From Flavobacterium endoglycinae (GTDB taxonomy: Bacteria; Bacteroidota; Bacteroidia; Flavobacteriales; Flavobacteriaceae), in contig NZ_CP071448.1 of the NCBI RefSeq assembly GCF_017352115.1, positions 2,131,001 to 2,195,000 of the forward strand: 64,000 nt of DNA, given 5' to 3'. A program made the translations under genes and the position numbers. The notes under the pieces were generated by a model. It was given only the letters and a program-made list of their open reading frames with translations. It ran no database searches and was not told the DNA's origin. This document shows, one piece after another, positions 1 through 8,400 of the stretch; positions within the stretch are counted from its first letter, which is position 1, and the number at the start of each line of letters is the position of its first letter.

Positions 1-738
1 GCAACCAGACTAAGTCCGAAACTTAATTTTTCTTTTGCCCAAAACGACAATGTAATGTGGTTTCTTAAAACCGGAATGGGTTTTCATTCTAACGATATGA
101 GAGTGGTGGTTACTAATAAAGACCAGAAAACACTTCCTTATTCAATTGGCGGAGATTTCGGCGTAAGATTGCATCCATTCAGTTCGCTAATTATTACTCC
201 TACAATATGGTATCTAGATCTTCAGCAAGAATTTGTATATGTTGGAGACGAAGCTGTCGTTGAGCCTTCAGGAAAATCAAGACGTTACGGTGCCGACTTA
301 GGAATACGTTTTCAGCCCTTTAAAAACTTTTATTTAAATGCCGACATCAATTATTCTCACGCCAGATTTATTGATGAAGAAAAAGGCCAGGATTATATTC
401 CTCTTGCTCCTATCATAACAAGTACTGGTTCTGCCAATTGGGATTTCTTAAACGGTTTTTCTTTAGGATTGCAATATCGTTATATGGGTGCTAGACCAGC
501 GACGGAAGATGATAGTATTAGAACAAAAGCGTATTTTGTAAATGACCTTATGCTTTCGTATAATCGTCAGAAATGGGGAGCAAACCTGCAGTTTAGCAAT
601 CTTTTCAATGTTAAATGGAATGAAGCACAATTTGCAACAGAAACACAGCTAAAAAACGAACCAGAACCTATTACTGATCTTACGTATACGCCTGGAAATC
701 CTTTTGGAATCAAGGCTGGAGTGTACTATAAATTCTAA
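1..738 (+). CDS. TonB-dependent receptor, C-terminal part (5' end outside window)
   Basis: The reading frame is open from base 1 and shows the last 245 residues. The first internal Met is at base 55, but in-frame coding continues upstream, so the true start lies outside the window. The visible part alternates short polar turns and amphipathic strands typical of an outer-membrane beta-barrel, with repeated phrases such as DLGIRFQPFKNFYLNADINY and LGLQYRYMGARPA, and ends in an aromatic residue (GVYYKF), the usual barrel-insertion signature. The segment NDLMLSYNRQKWGANLQFSN followed by LFN is the conserved end of TonB receptors. Role: active uptake of an unknown ligand across the outer membrane, powered by TonB-ExbBD. 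The substrate cannot be told from this fragment. An AraC regulator follows and may or may not control it. Confidence 0.85.
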   Translation, partial: ATRLSPKLNFSFAQNDNVMWFLKTGMGFHSNDMRVVVTNKDQKTLPYSIGGDFGVRLHPFSSLIITPTIWYLDLQQEFVYVGDEAVVEPSGKSRRYGADLGIRFQPFKNFYLNADINYSHARFIDEEKGQDYIPLAPIITSTGSANWDFLNGFSLGLQYRYMGARPATEDDSIRTKAYFVNDLMLSYNRQKWGANLQFSNLFNVKWNEAQFATETQLKNEPEPITDLTYTPGNPFGIKAGVYYKF

Positions 739-904
739 AATAACCGCTCATAAACTTTAAGATTTTCTTATTACAATTTTGTAACCATTTTTTTACATTT
801 TAATTTACATTTGTATCCGATTAATCGTTTTTCTACCAAAAAAACAAAACCTTTTATCCATACATAATAAATATAAATGAACCTCAAATACGTAAATAAG
901 AAAT

Positions 905-1810
905 ATGGAGTTTCTCTCTAATTTTGAATATAAGAAACTGTTTCTTCCAAATATAACGGAGCAAATATTAGCCAATAATGCAGATATACAACTTTATCGT
1001 ATTGAGAATTATCTCAAAGGAATTTTAATGCCTGTTATTCCTTATCGTACTGCATTTAATTTTGTCATTTTTGTTACAAATGGGCATATCAAACAACATC
1101 TTGAAAATAAGGAATATCATGCACAAGAAGGCGAAATTATCTTTATTAAACAAGGAAGCATTACTGCTACCCTAGAATTATCTGATGATATCGAAGGCTT
1201 TTTTCTGGCTTACGAAAACAATGTTCTTTCAGAACAGGAATTACCAAAACACAAAACCAGTATTTTCTTTATATCTCCGTTTCTTAAACTTGATCATCTT
1301 TCATACCATACCCTTACACAGCTTTTACCTGTAATGGAGCAAGAATTAATGCTCAACAATCTTAATACAAATGATGTTATAATTTGTATGCTTCACCTTA
1401 TTTTAGTGAAAATTCTATGCATAAATTCAGGAGTAGCACATACATCAGCAACCCGACAAATGGAAGTTTCATTACAGTTTCGAGATTTACTTATTAAATA
1501 TCATTTAGAAGAAAAAAAAGCTGGTTTTTATGCCCAGAAAATGTCTGTTACGGAAAACTACCTTAATAAATGTGTCAAAAATGTAACCTTGAAATCCGTT
1601 AAACATTGGATTAACGAAATAGACATCAATTATAGCAAGGCACTTCTCTATTCTAGTAAAGATATCGCCGAAATTGCATACGAACTTAATTTTCATACGG
1701 CTTCCCACTTTACTCAATTATTCAAAAAAATAGCTGGTATAACCCCAAAAGAATATCGAACTCAGTTTTTAAATAATAAAACCAATCCTGCTATTTTAAA
1801 TGAAATTTAG
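905..1810 (+). CDS. AraC-family transcriptional regulator
   Basis: This 301-residue protein has a variable N-terminal half with a cupin-like character (EGEIIFIKQGSITATLEL, about residues 77-95) and a C-terminal AraC-type double helix-turn-helix from about residue 190. The second helix-turn-helix is clear: DIAEIAYELNFHTASHFTQL followed by FKKIAGITPKEYR, the AraC signature. The first one is more divergent (YAQKMSVTENYLNKCVKNV). The ATG at 905 follows a spacer with a TACATTTG box at 806-813. It lies downstream of a TonB receptor in the same direction, a common pairing in which the regulator responds to the imported ligand, but that link is inference. No SD sequence is seen, as expected for this phylum. 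Confidence 0.9.
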   Translation: MEFLSNFEYKKLFLPNITEQILANNADIQLYRIENYLKGILMPVIPYRTAFNFVIFVTNGHIKQHLENKEYHAQEGEIIFIKQGSITATLELSDDIEGFFLAYENNVLSEQELPKHKTSIFFISPFLKLDHLSYHTLTQLLPVMEQELMLNNLNTNDVIICMLHLILVKILCINSGVAHTSATRQMEVSLQFRDLLIKYHLEEKKAGFYAQKMSVTENYLNKCVKNVTLKSVKHWINEIDINYSKALLYSSKDIAEIAYELNFHTASHFTQLFKKIAGITPKEYRTQFLNNKTNPAILNEI

Positions 1811-1826
1811 TGATAAGACACAATTA

Positions 1827-1905
1827 TTTAACCGCAAAGTCCGCAAAGCTATATATAAAGCTTTGCGGACTTTGCGTAAAAATCTTAGCGCTCTTTGCGG
1901 TTAAA
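1827..1905. repeat. Intergenic palindrome, family A copy 1
   Basis: The ends are TTTAACCGCAAAG (1827-1839) and CTTTGCGGTTAAA (1893-1905), a perfect inverted pair. Inside lies a second perfect 17-bp inverted repeat (1834-1850 against 1859-1875) with an 8-base loop, core GTCCGCAAAGCT. Related elements are at 2190-2282 and 43463-43558. It starts 17 bases after the AraC stop codon, so it may also end or stabilise that transcript. Confidence 0.85.
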
Positions 1906-1922
1906 TCAGACAAAAAGTTTAC

Positions 1923-1958
1923 ATAAAAAAAAATGCCTCTCGTAATGAGAGGCATTTT
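1923..1958 (-). terminator. Terminator of first tRNA-Asp
   Basis: The arms AATGCCTCTC (1932-1941) and GAGAGGCATT (1947-1956) form a 10-bp stem with a 5-base loop. On the minus strand the stem is followed by a run of T (A run at 1926-1933 on the plus strand). It sits directly downstream of the tRNA-Asp gene and is a standard intrinsic terminator. Confidence 0.8.
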
Positions 1959-1969
1959 ACAAACTTAGG

Positions 1970-2043
1970 CGGTCTGGACGGGACTCGAACCCGCGACCCC
2001 ATGCGTGACAGGCATGTATTCTAACCAACTGAACTACCAAACC
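1970..2043 (-). tRNA. tRNA-Asp (GTC), copy 1
   Basis: Read on the minus strand, a 7-bp acceptor stem forms between GGTTTGG and CCAGACC, with one G-T pair and discriminator G. The anticodon loop CTGTCAC gives anticodon GTC, and the T loop GGTTCGAGTCC is canonical. The length is 74 bases and the 3' CCA is not encoded (CCT follows). It is identical over its whole length to the copy at 2570-2643. Confidence 0.97.
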
Positions 2044-2060
2044 CTGCGTTATTGTGGGTG

Positions 2061-2091
2061 CAAAAATACAACAGAATTTCGTTTCTGCAAG
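2061..2091 (-). promoter_or_regulatory. Bacteroidota-type promoter of tRNA-Asp copy 1
   Basis: On the minus strand CTTG (2088-2091) is followed after exactly 19 bases by TATTTTTG (2061-2068), matching the phylum consensus TTTG-N19-TAnnTTTG. The -7 box ends 17 bases before the tRNA 5' end. The same layout precedes copy 2. Confidence 0.8.
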
Positions 2092-2189
2092 CGTTTTTGG
2101 GAATAAAATTTGAGAAATTTTTAATCGACTAAAATCCAATATTTTAAAAACTCAGGTTTTAAACAAAAAGTAGGAACTTTCTTTTGCTC

Positions 2190-2282
2190 AACCGCAAAGG
2201 CACAAGGTTAAAAGCGCAAAGTCCGCAAAGCTTTATAAAAAACTTTGCGGACTTTGCGTACATCTTCGTGTGCTTTGCGGTA
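2190..2282. repeat. Intergenic palindrome, family A copy 2
   Basis: This element runs from AACCGCAAAG (2190-2199) to CTTTGCGGTA (about 2273-2282), with an inner inverted repeat GCGCAAAGTCCGCAAAG (2214-2230) facing CTTTGCGGACTTTGCG (2243-2258). It is the same design as 1827-1905 but with different spacer bases between outer and inner arms. The rest of the 2283-2527 spacer holds nothing I can support; a 62-codon open frame at 2270-2458 shows no protein-like character. Confidence 0.8.
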
Positions 2283-2527
2283 AAAATCTTTATGGAATTT
2301 CGTATGCTATTTCTCCTCTCGGTCGAAATGACAAACTATATGTAAATCGGAATTTGGAATTTATTTTGAGGATTCAATATCTTTGGAATTTACCTTTTAC
2401 AAATAGTCTTAAATCAAAAAAGCCATCCACAAAAGTGGAAAGCTTTTCATTGGTCTAACTACTAAACCAGCTGCGAGTTACAAAGTCGCAGCAAAACAAC
2501 ACAACTAATCTTAGATACCGATTTTGG

Positions 2528-2557
2528 GCAAAAAAGCCTTTCCGTTAAGAAAGGCTT
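2528..2557 (-). terminator. Terminator of second tRNA-Asp
   Basis: Arms AAGCCTTTC (2534-2542) and GAAAGGCTT (2549-2557) form a 9-bp stem; on the minus strand it is followed by six T. It differs in sequence from the terminator of copy 1, so the duplication covers the tRNA and promoter but not the terminator. Confidence 0.75.
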
Positions 2558-2569
2558 TTCCCAATATTG

Positions 2570-2643
2570 CGGTCTGGACGGGACTCGAACCCGCGACCCC
2601 ATGCGTGACAGGCATGTATTCTAACCAACTGAACTACCAAACC
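2570..2643 (-). tRNA. tRNA-Asp (GTC), copy 2
   Basis: The sequence is the same 74 bases as the gene at 1970-2043, with anticodon GTC, 7-bp acceptor stem and discriminator G. The two genes are in direct orientation 600 bp apart, each with its own promoter and terminator, so they are separate transcription units. Confidence 0.97.
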
Positions 2644-2661
2644 TCTGCGTTATTGCGGTTG

Positions 2662-2692
2662 CAAAGATATAACAGAATTTCATTTCTGCAAG
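2662..2692 (-). promoter_or_regulatory. Bacteroidota-type promoter of tRNA-Asp copy 2
   Basis: On the minus strand CTTG (2689-2692), 19 bases, then TATCTTTG (2662-2669). The spacer is nearly the same as in the promoter of copy 1, with a few substitutions, showing common descent by duplication. Confidence 0.8.
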
Positions 2693-2729
2693 CGTTTTTA
2701 TAAAAAAAATCAAAAATTTGTTTGAAAAA

Positions 2730-3656
2730 TTACCCAAAGTTTTGTTTTTCAACCAAATATGTAGTCAATATTTTTTCGAAATTATCGCCAACATTTACCG
2801 GAACGTACTTAATTTGGTTCTTTGCACAGGTTAAAGCCAAGTTTTTAAAATACCCTTCTACTCTCTTTTCGTATGCTTCTTTTACATTATCAGCAAAAAT
2901 CGAAACTTCTTCTCCTGATTCTAAATCGATAAATTTCCTTGGCGTATTATCAAAATCAAACTTCAATTCGGTTTGATTATCAACCACATGAAACAAAACT
3001 ACTTTATGTTTATTGTGTTTTAAATGCTGCAGGGCATTGAATAATTTTTCATCATCCTGAGTTTGGAACATATCTGTAAACAAAATAATCATCGAACGAC
3101 GGTGCATTTTCTCCGCAATCTGATGCAGATACGTAATAGTATCCGTAGTTTTCTTTGCTTTTGGCTGTTCTAATAATTGTTCCAGTTTATTCAACAACAT
3201 TCTGTGGTGGCGATCGCTTCCTTTTTCTGGAGCATAATATTCGTAATGATCTGAGAAAACGCTTAAACCAACGGCATCACGTTGTTTCTTTAAGATATTC
3301 ATCAAAACTGCAGAAGCCAAAACCGCAAAACCAATCTTCTTTTCATAAAAAGGCTGATTTGATTTCAGTTCAGGATAATGCATTGATGACGAATTATCAA
3401 CAATTAAATGACAGCGTAAATTGGTTTCTTCCTCAAAACGTTTCGTGTACAAACGATCGGTTTTGGCAAATAATTTCCAGTCGATATGTTTCGTGCTTTC
3501 GCCTGCGTTATAAACCTTATGCTCGGCAAATTCTGCTGAAAATCCATGAAACGGACTTTTGTGCATTCCAGATATAAAACCTTCCACAACCTGATTTGCC
3601 AGCATTTCCAGATGCTGAAAACTAGAGACTTTCTCTATTTCCGATTCAATTTTCAT
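2730..3656 (-). CDS. DUF58 domain protein (MoxR-associated type)
   Basis: The 308-residue protein has the DUF58 hallmark YNAGESTKHIDWKLFAKTDR (about residues 51-70), followed by a von Willebrand A-like fold: HLIVDNSSSM (the DxSxS metal-site motif, about residue 85) and IILFTDMFQ (about 192). Family members usually sit beside a MoxR ATPase and Bat/VWA proteins and are thought to act in assembling or folding complexes. Here no MoxR or Bat gene is adjacent. Its ATG overlaps the stop of the M1 peptidase gene (ATGA at 3653-3656), which suggests translational coupling. The protein is cytoplasmic, with no signal peptide. Downstream lie only tRNA genes. Confidence 0.85.
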   Translation of the reverse strand: MKIESEIEKVSSFQHLEMLANQVVEGFISGMHKSPFHGFSAEFAEHKVYNAGESTKHIDWKLFAKTDRLYTKRFEEETNLRCHLIVDNSSSMHYPELKSNQPFYEKKIGFAVLASAVLMNILKKQRDAVGLSVFSDHYEYYAPEKGSDRHHRMLLNKLEQLLEQPKAKKTTDTITYLHQIAEKMHRRSMIILFTDMFQTQDDEKLFNALQHLKHNKHKVVLFHVVDNQTELKFDFDNTPRKFIDLESGEEVSIFADNVKEAYEKRVEGYFKNLALTCAKNQIKYVPVNVGDNFEKILTTYLVEKQNFG

Positions 3657-6229
3657 TCAGTTTCTTTTTTAATATTTTGCGCTTTATAAAGCAAATCTGT
3701 CGCCATGAATAACTTGCGTTTCAAGATCGGACTAAAATTAGGGTTTTCTTTTAAGAATCGCTGTACTTCATCAAAAGCATATTTCGACGAATATTTTCCA
3801 ACCGTATTATCCAGCCAATCTTTTGGAAAGAAAATATCTCCCGTGCGCTGAATTTCGTCTACCAAATCTAGTGAAAATCTAATATACTTTTGAGCGCTTT
3901 CCTGACGAAGCGGATGATTTACATTGGCCAAACCAACCGAAACCCAAGATTCTTTTTCTCGGTTGGCATCGTCTTTTAAAGATTCAATGAAAGCATTTCG
4001 AACCGATTCGTCTTTTGATAATGATGGAAGCAGAAATTCAAATCGCTTTTGCTTATCTGGATTTGTGATCGTTGTTCTTGTTTTTTCCAAAATTTCATCG
4101 GCTTTTTCATGTTTAAAAATCGCCAGATTCATTGCGATATTGGTAAAATCGTCTTCGTTTAATTTTAAATTCGGAATGACAATTTCTTTATTCCAAATCT
4201 GATATAATTTGGCTTTCGCCGAATCGGAATACGCAATTGAACTAAACAATCCAAACAAGGTCTTTTTAATATTAGCTGATAAATTCGCTGGTAAACGAGT
4301 AAACAAAGTGTAAGTAAGCTGTTTCTGCACTTTGTTTTGTTGTTTTTCTGTGAAGAATCTCCAATAAATCGTATTCAAATTATTAGACGCAATTCGTAAT
4401 ACCAATTCATTTTCTTCTGTTTGAATTCCTTTAAAAAAAGAATCAAAGGCTTTTTCTGGAGAAATATTTCCAATCAAAGTATTTTCATAAAGATTACTAT
4501 AAGCAGAAGCTCTCGCCGCCTCATCTTTTAAACTTGAAATTGCATTTAAATAATTCCCGTCAAGCGGAAAAACACCGTATCCAAAACCGTTATAATTGTA
4601 AATAATAAAAAGCGGTTTTTTAAGTCCAATGGCTTCTTTTAAAACCAAACTTTTATCTATGATATTTGCGGTCAAAACTTTTACTTCATTTGAATAAACC
4701 AATCCTATTTGAAAAATCTGAGGCCAAACGTTATTCGATTTATCTTCTGCTTGTTGTCTAATTTCAAAGTTTTTAATTTTGTTTTGAGCATCGTATTCGA
4801 TATTATCTGAAAAAATTGCTCTTCCCGATTGGTTTACCCAAACTTCGCTCCATTTCTTCATATCCAAAGGCGTTTCGGCATCTAGAATTTCTACCAGATT
4901 ATTCCAGTCCGCATTGTCGTTGGCATATTTGTGAATGTATTTTTGAATTCCTTTTTGGAAAGCTTCTTTTCCCATTGACGCTTCTAACTGACGCATCATA
5001 ATTGGGGCTTTATTATAAATCATAGCACCATAAAGCGAACCTGCATCTTTCAAATTAGCCAAATGCTGTCGTATTGGATGTGTACCCAAAGAGCGATCTT
5101 CCGCGAAAGCGCTAGGATAATGCGCCGTGAAAAACTGCAGATTATGATTTACTTTCGGGAAAATTGGATTCATGATTTTATCTGCCATAAAATTCGCAAA
5201 AACCTCTTTCATCCAAACATCATCAAACCATTTCATCGTAACCAAATCGCCAAACCACATGTGTGAAGTTTCATGTGCAATGAGTTTGGCTCGGTTTAAT
5301 TTCTCGCTGTCGGTGGCACTGTTATCCAAAAACAAAGAAGATTCACGGTATTGAATCGCACCAACATGTTCCATTCCGCCATATTGAAAAACAGGAATTG
5401 AAGCAAAATCCAACTTCTGAAAAGGAAATTTATAGTTTGTATATTTTTCTAAAAAGTCTAACGATTGCTGGTGCAGATTGAAAATAGTATCAGTACTGAC
5501 TTTTATTTTTTCAGGATTATTTTCGCGATACAGCATTGTCATTTCCATATTTGCTGGCTTTTGCTTTGTGCTTTTAAATTTTCCAGCCACAAATGAAAAT
5601 AAATACGTACTCATTTTATCCGATTCTCCAAAAATGTATGAAGTAAAATCACCTTTTTCAACTTTCTCTTTTACATCGGCTCCAGCCAAAACCGACCAAT
5701 CTTTTGGTACAGAAAGACTTAATTTATAAGTTGCTTTTATATCAGGCTGATCTAAACACGGAAATAAAGTACTTGCTCGATCTGGGACTAACAAAGTGTA
5801 TAGAAAATCATCATTTCTGTTTAAAGATAAATTTCCTGCAATGAAGGTAATTGAAATGGTATTTTTTCCTGAAATCAAATTTTGAATAGGAATTACAATG
5901 TGTCCGTTTTGATGAACAATCGCAATATTTTTTGCATTAGCAGAAACTGATTGTATGTTTTGTGTCTTCTCTTTAAAATCTAAGATAAGAGGCTGACTTA
6001 AATCTGACAAATTGAGATTTAGAGTTAAATCTGATTTGATGTTTTCATTCTTCTGATTCGGGATTTCAAAAGACAATACATATTGTACATCCGAAATCTG
6101 CTTTTTACGAAATTGAGCCAATTGTTCTGAAACACCATTTTCTACAAGCACACTTTCTTTTAATTTAGATTGAGAGAAACCAATCGCAATAATCATCAAA
6201 AAACAGAAAGAAGTGTATAGAATTTTCAT
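3653..6229 (-). CDS. M1-family zinc aminopeptidase, exported
   Basis: The protein of 858 residues starts with a Sec signal peptide (MKILYTSFCFLMIIAIGFSQ). The substrate-binding motif appears as GGMEHVGAIQYRE (classical GAMEN, here GGMEH) and the zinc site as HETSH (H319, E320, H323) with the third ligand E342, giving the HExxH-x18-E pattern of gluzincins. It should remove N-terminal residues from peptides in the periplasm or at the cell surface. The C-terminal helical region (about residues 560-858) fits an ERAP1-like domain. It is the upstream partner of the DUF58 gene, with a 4-base overlap. A hairpin at 6267-6294 separates it from the upstream lipoprotein gene. Confidence 0.92.
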   Translation of the reverse strand: MKILYTSFCFLMIIAIGFSQSKLKESVLVENGVSEQLAQFRKKQISDVQYVLSFEIPNQKNENIKSDLTLNLNLSDLSQPLILDFKEKTQNIQSVSANAKNIAIVHQNGHIVIPIQNLISGKNTISITFIAGNLSLNRNDDFLYTLLVPDRASTLFPCLDQPDIKATYKLSLSVPKDWSVLAGADVKEKVEKGDFTSYIFGESDKMSTYLFSFVAGKFKSTKQKPANMEMTMLYRENNPEKIKVSTDTIFNLHQQSLDFLEKYTNYKFPFQKLDFASIPVFQYGGMEHVGAIQYRESSLFLDNSATDSEKLNRAKLIAHETSHMWFGDLVTMKWFDDVWMKEVFANFMADKIMNPIFPKVNHNLQFFTAHYPSAFAEDRSLGTHPIRQHLANLKDAGSLYGAMIYNKAPIMMRQLEASMGKEAFQKGIQKYIHKYANDNADWNNLVEILDAETPLDMKKWSEVWVNQSGRAIFSDNIEYDAQNKIKNFEIRQQAEDKSNNVWPQIFQIGLVYSNEVKVLTANIIDKSLVLKEAIGLKKPLFIIYNYNGFGYGVFPLDGNYLNAISSLKDEAARASAYSNLYENTLIGNISPEKAFDSFFKGIQTEENELVLRIASNNLNTIYWRFFTEKQQNKVQKQLTYTLFTRLPANLSANIKKTLFGLFSSIAYSDSAKAKLYQIWNKEIVIPNLKLNEDDFTNIAMNLAIFKHEKADEILEKTRTTITNPDKQKRFEFLLPSLSKDESVRNAFIESLKDDANREKESWVSVGLANVNHPLRQESAQKYIRFSLDLVDEIQRTGDIFFPKDWLDNTVGKYSSKYAFDEVQRFLKENPNFSPILKRKLFMATDLLYKAQNIKKETE

Positions 6230-6266
6230 TTTTAAAGGAATATATAAGATTCGTTAAAAATAAAAA

Positions 6267-6294
6267 AAAGGCTTGATTATTCATCAAACCTTTT
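6267..6294 (-). terminator. Terminator of lipoprotein gene 6327-6911
   Basis: Arms AAAAGGCTTGAT (6267-6278) and ATCAAACCTTTT (6283-6294) pair with one mismatch; on the minus strand a T run follows. Nearly the same hairpin core (AAGGCTTGA/TCAAACCTT) is used after the thioredoxin gene at 10638-10661. Confidence 0.7.
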
Positions 6295-6326
6295 ACAAAC
6301 TCACTAATTAAATATCCAAAAATAAA

Positions 6327-6911
6327 TTATTCAGTTTGTTGAAAATCGAAACTTAAATCTCCTGCATTGTAACTAGAAGAAACATTGGTTGGGAAAGTCT
6401 GTGTCGTACCGCTTAACCATCTGTATTCGTTAAATGTTATATTTCCGGCTACGATAGGATATGTTACAATACTATTATCGGCTTTGCTTTTTTTATACCA
6501 ATCATTAGAATTCATGGTAATCATGTATTTTTTATCTTTTTCCAAAGCCAATTCACTGATTTCTTTGGTTACCTGAACATCTGCTGTTGCTACATTTAAA
6601 GTTTCGGTACGAAGTACAGTTTTTGCTGTATAGTCCCAGATCGTTACACGCAGAGCAGAATTCGTCGCGGGTAATTTTAAGGTAATCGCCTTGATTTTTC
6701 CTTTTACAGTTGGCGTAAATGCCAATCCGAATTCATAATCCCCTGAGTTTACAAAATTAGTTACTGTAGAAAAACCTGTTTGAGTATAATAAGCTGCTAA
6801 TGGATTTTCTGTTTCAAACTTTGGTGTATTATCCTTATCGTCGTCACTGCTGCATGAAACTGCTAGTGCTGCGGTAATTAAAATTGCAAAAATTGTTTTG
6901 AAAGTTTTCAT
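6327..6911 (-). CDS. Lipoprotein with DUF4082-like beta domain
   Basis: The protein of 194 residues has a lipoprotein signal peptide ending in AVSCSSDDDKD; the acidic run right after the Cys resembles the surface-export signal of flavobacterial lipoproteins. The mature part (YEFGLAFTPTVKGKIKAITL, then LRVTIWDYTAKTVL) resembles DUF4082-type beta-sandwich domains, which read like 'shifted by, vertical change, decoration'; this assignment is tentative. Its first eight residues MKTFKTIF and the bases around its start match those of the next gene upstream (6956-7501), so the two share a leader. Function unknown; likely surface exposed. Confidence 0.75.
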   Translation of the reverse strand: MKTFKTIFAILITAALAVSCSSDDDKDNTPKFETENPLAAYYTQTGFSTVTNFVNSGDYEFGLAFTPTVKGKIKAITLKLPATNSALRVTIWDYTAKTVLRTETLNVATADVQVTKEISELALEKDKKYMITMNSNDWYKKSKADNSIVTYPIVAGNITFNEYRWLSGTTQTFPTNVSSSYNAGDLSFDFQQTE

Positions 6912-6955
6912 AATAGTATCTTTTAATTAGTTCCCTGATTTGGTTTTTTTATTGA

Positions 6956-7501
6956 TTAAGGTTGAATATTAAAGCGTGCACAAACTTCTTCGTAGCTCAT
7001 TTTAGAATAGTCTACTTTTGCAGCTTTTGATGTCGCTGCGGCAACGCCTCCAGGAATCAAAATATAGCGCCAGTTAAGACTTGCAGGAAGTGCTACTGTA
7101 GTACCATCATTAGCATGTTTAAATCGGAATAATTTGATAGTATTAAGGCTGCTAATCGCTGTAATGGTATTAATTGATCCTCCTGCTGTTGAGGTATAAG
7201 CAAGCGGAAAAACATTTGTTCCTGAGCCAAAAGTCATGTAAACTAAAACAGTTCCTTTAGACATAATATCGGCTGTTAATTGTGGCACCGAAATAGTAGT
7301 AGATAATCCATAAGTACCGTCAATTGTTTCTGGTGTTCCCGCCGGAGCATTTATCCAGCTGCTGTAAATTACATTTGCGGTTCCTGCAGCACCTTGTGCT
7401 CCTTGTGCTCCATCAACTCCGTCTGTTCCGTCATCTCCGCTGCAAGAGATTATTGTAAAAGCAGCTAATAAAATTGTAAAAATGGTTTTAAAAGTTTTCA
7501 T
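6956..7501 (-). CDS. Lipoprotein with short collagen-like segment
   Basis: The protein of 181 residues has a lipoprotein signal (MKTFKTIFTILLAAFTIISC). The lipid-anchored Cys is followed by SGDDGTDGVDGAQGAQGAAG, a run of G-X-Y triplets like the short collagen-like stalks found in several bacterial surface proteins. The rest is beta-rich with no family I recognise, ending in a conserved-looking YSKMSYEEVCARFNI tail. It is probably co-directional with, and possibly co-transcribed with, the lipoprotein at 6327-6911, with a 44-base gap. Surface location is inferred from the acidic residues after the Cys. Confidence 0.75.
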   Translation of the reverse strand: MKTFKTIFTILLAAFTIISCSGDDGTDGVDGAQGAQGAAGTANVIYSSWINAPAGTPETIDGTYGLSTTISVPQLTADIMSKGTVLVYMTFGSGTNVFPLAYTSTAGGSINTITAISSLNTIKLFRFKHANDGTTVALPASLNWRYILIPGGVAAATSKAAKVDYSKMSYEEVCARFNIQP

Positions 7502-7695
7502 AATAATTTTAGTCTTAAAAAATTAGTCAAATGATTCTTATTTAATTCAATAACCTTATTTTTGTAAAACCCAAAAGCTTGTTGAACAGCTTCTGAATTA
7601 ATTACAAGACAAATTTGCGCCAATAAAATCAGGGTAAAAACAGCCAATCGACAAACAACATTTTAAATAGACAGACAACATAAATTGAGTTTCGA

Positions 7696-8400
7696 ATGAT
7701 GAAAAAATACAGTTGTATTATTATTGATGATGACGAAATTGATAGATTAACCGTATTGTCTTTTGCCAAAAAATTTCCTGCTCTGGATATTATTGGTGTT
7801 TTTGAAGATGCCGAAGATGCACTTCCTTTCTTAGAAAAAGAAAAGGTAGATATTTTGTTTCTGGATATCGATATGCCAGGTTTAAACGGAATTGATTTTA
7901 GAAAACAAGCTCTGGAAATTCCAGTTTGTGTATTCATAACCGCACATCCTGAACATGCAGTTGAAAGTTTTCAGATAGAAACTCTTGATTTCATTGTAAA
8001 ACCTCTAAAACTAGATCGCTTTACACAAACCATGAACCGCATTGAGGAGTTTATGGAAATCAAACTCAAAGCTTCTCTTTTTGAAGCCAGCATTGGCGGC
8101 GATACTATTTATATTAAAGAAGGCCACGAACAGACCAAAGTAAAACTGCACGAAATTTTATATCTCGAAGCGCTAAAGGATTATACCTTAATAATCACAA
8201 ACAAAAAAAGACATTGCGTGTTGTCGAGTATTGGAAATTTATTGAAAGAAGATCATTTTCAATCTTTTATTCGTATTCACAGAAGTTATGCCGTACAGAA
8301 ACAGTTTATCCAGAAAATGAATTCTTCAGAAATTATCCTGAACAACAATGTTTCTATTCCGGTTGGCAGAAGTTACAAAGAAAACCTAAACCTGATTTAA
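7696..8400 (+). CDS. LytTR-family response regulator
   Basis: The protein of 234 residues has an N-terminal receiver domain (acidic pocket D11-D13, phosphoacceptor D57 in FLDIDMPG, Thr in FITAHPEHA, Lys in IVKPLKL) and a C-terminal LytTR DNA-binding domain (about 130-234; EILYLEALKDYTLI, FIRIHRSYAV, IPVGRSYKENL). It should bind promoter DNA as a phosphorylated dimer. The stop codon abuts the ATG of the histidine kinase gene at 8401, so the two form a tightly coupled operon. The start could be the ATG at 7696 or the next one at 7699. Target genes are not evident; LytTR regulators in this phylum often control surface functions. Confidence 0.93.
   Translation: MMKKYSCIIIDDDEIDRLTVLSFAKKFPALDIIGVFEDAEDALPFLEKEKVDILFLDIDMPGLNGIDFRKQALEIPVCVFITAHPEHAVESFQIETLDFIVKPLKLDRFTQTMNRIEEFMEIKLKASLFEASIGGDTIYIKEGHEQTKVKLHEILYLEALKDYTLIITNKKRHCVLSSIGNLLKEDHFQSFIRIHRSYAVQKQFIQKMNSSEIILNNNVSIPVGRSYKENLNLI

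Noticed and set aside
2270..2458. 62-codon open frame in the tRNA-Asp spacer
   Set aside because: No start context, no recognisable protein character, and it begins inside a palindromic element.
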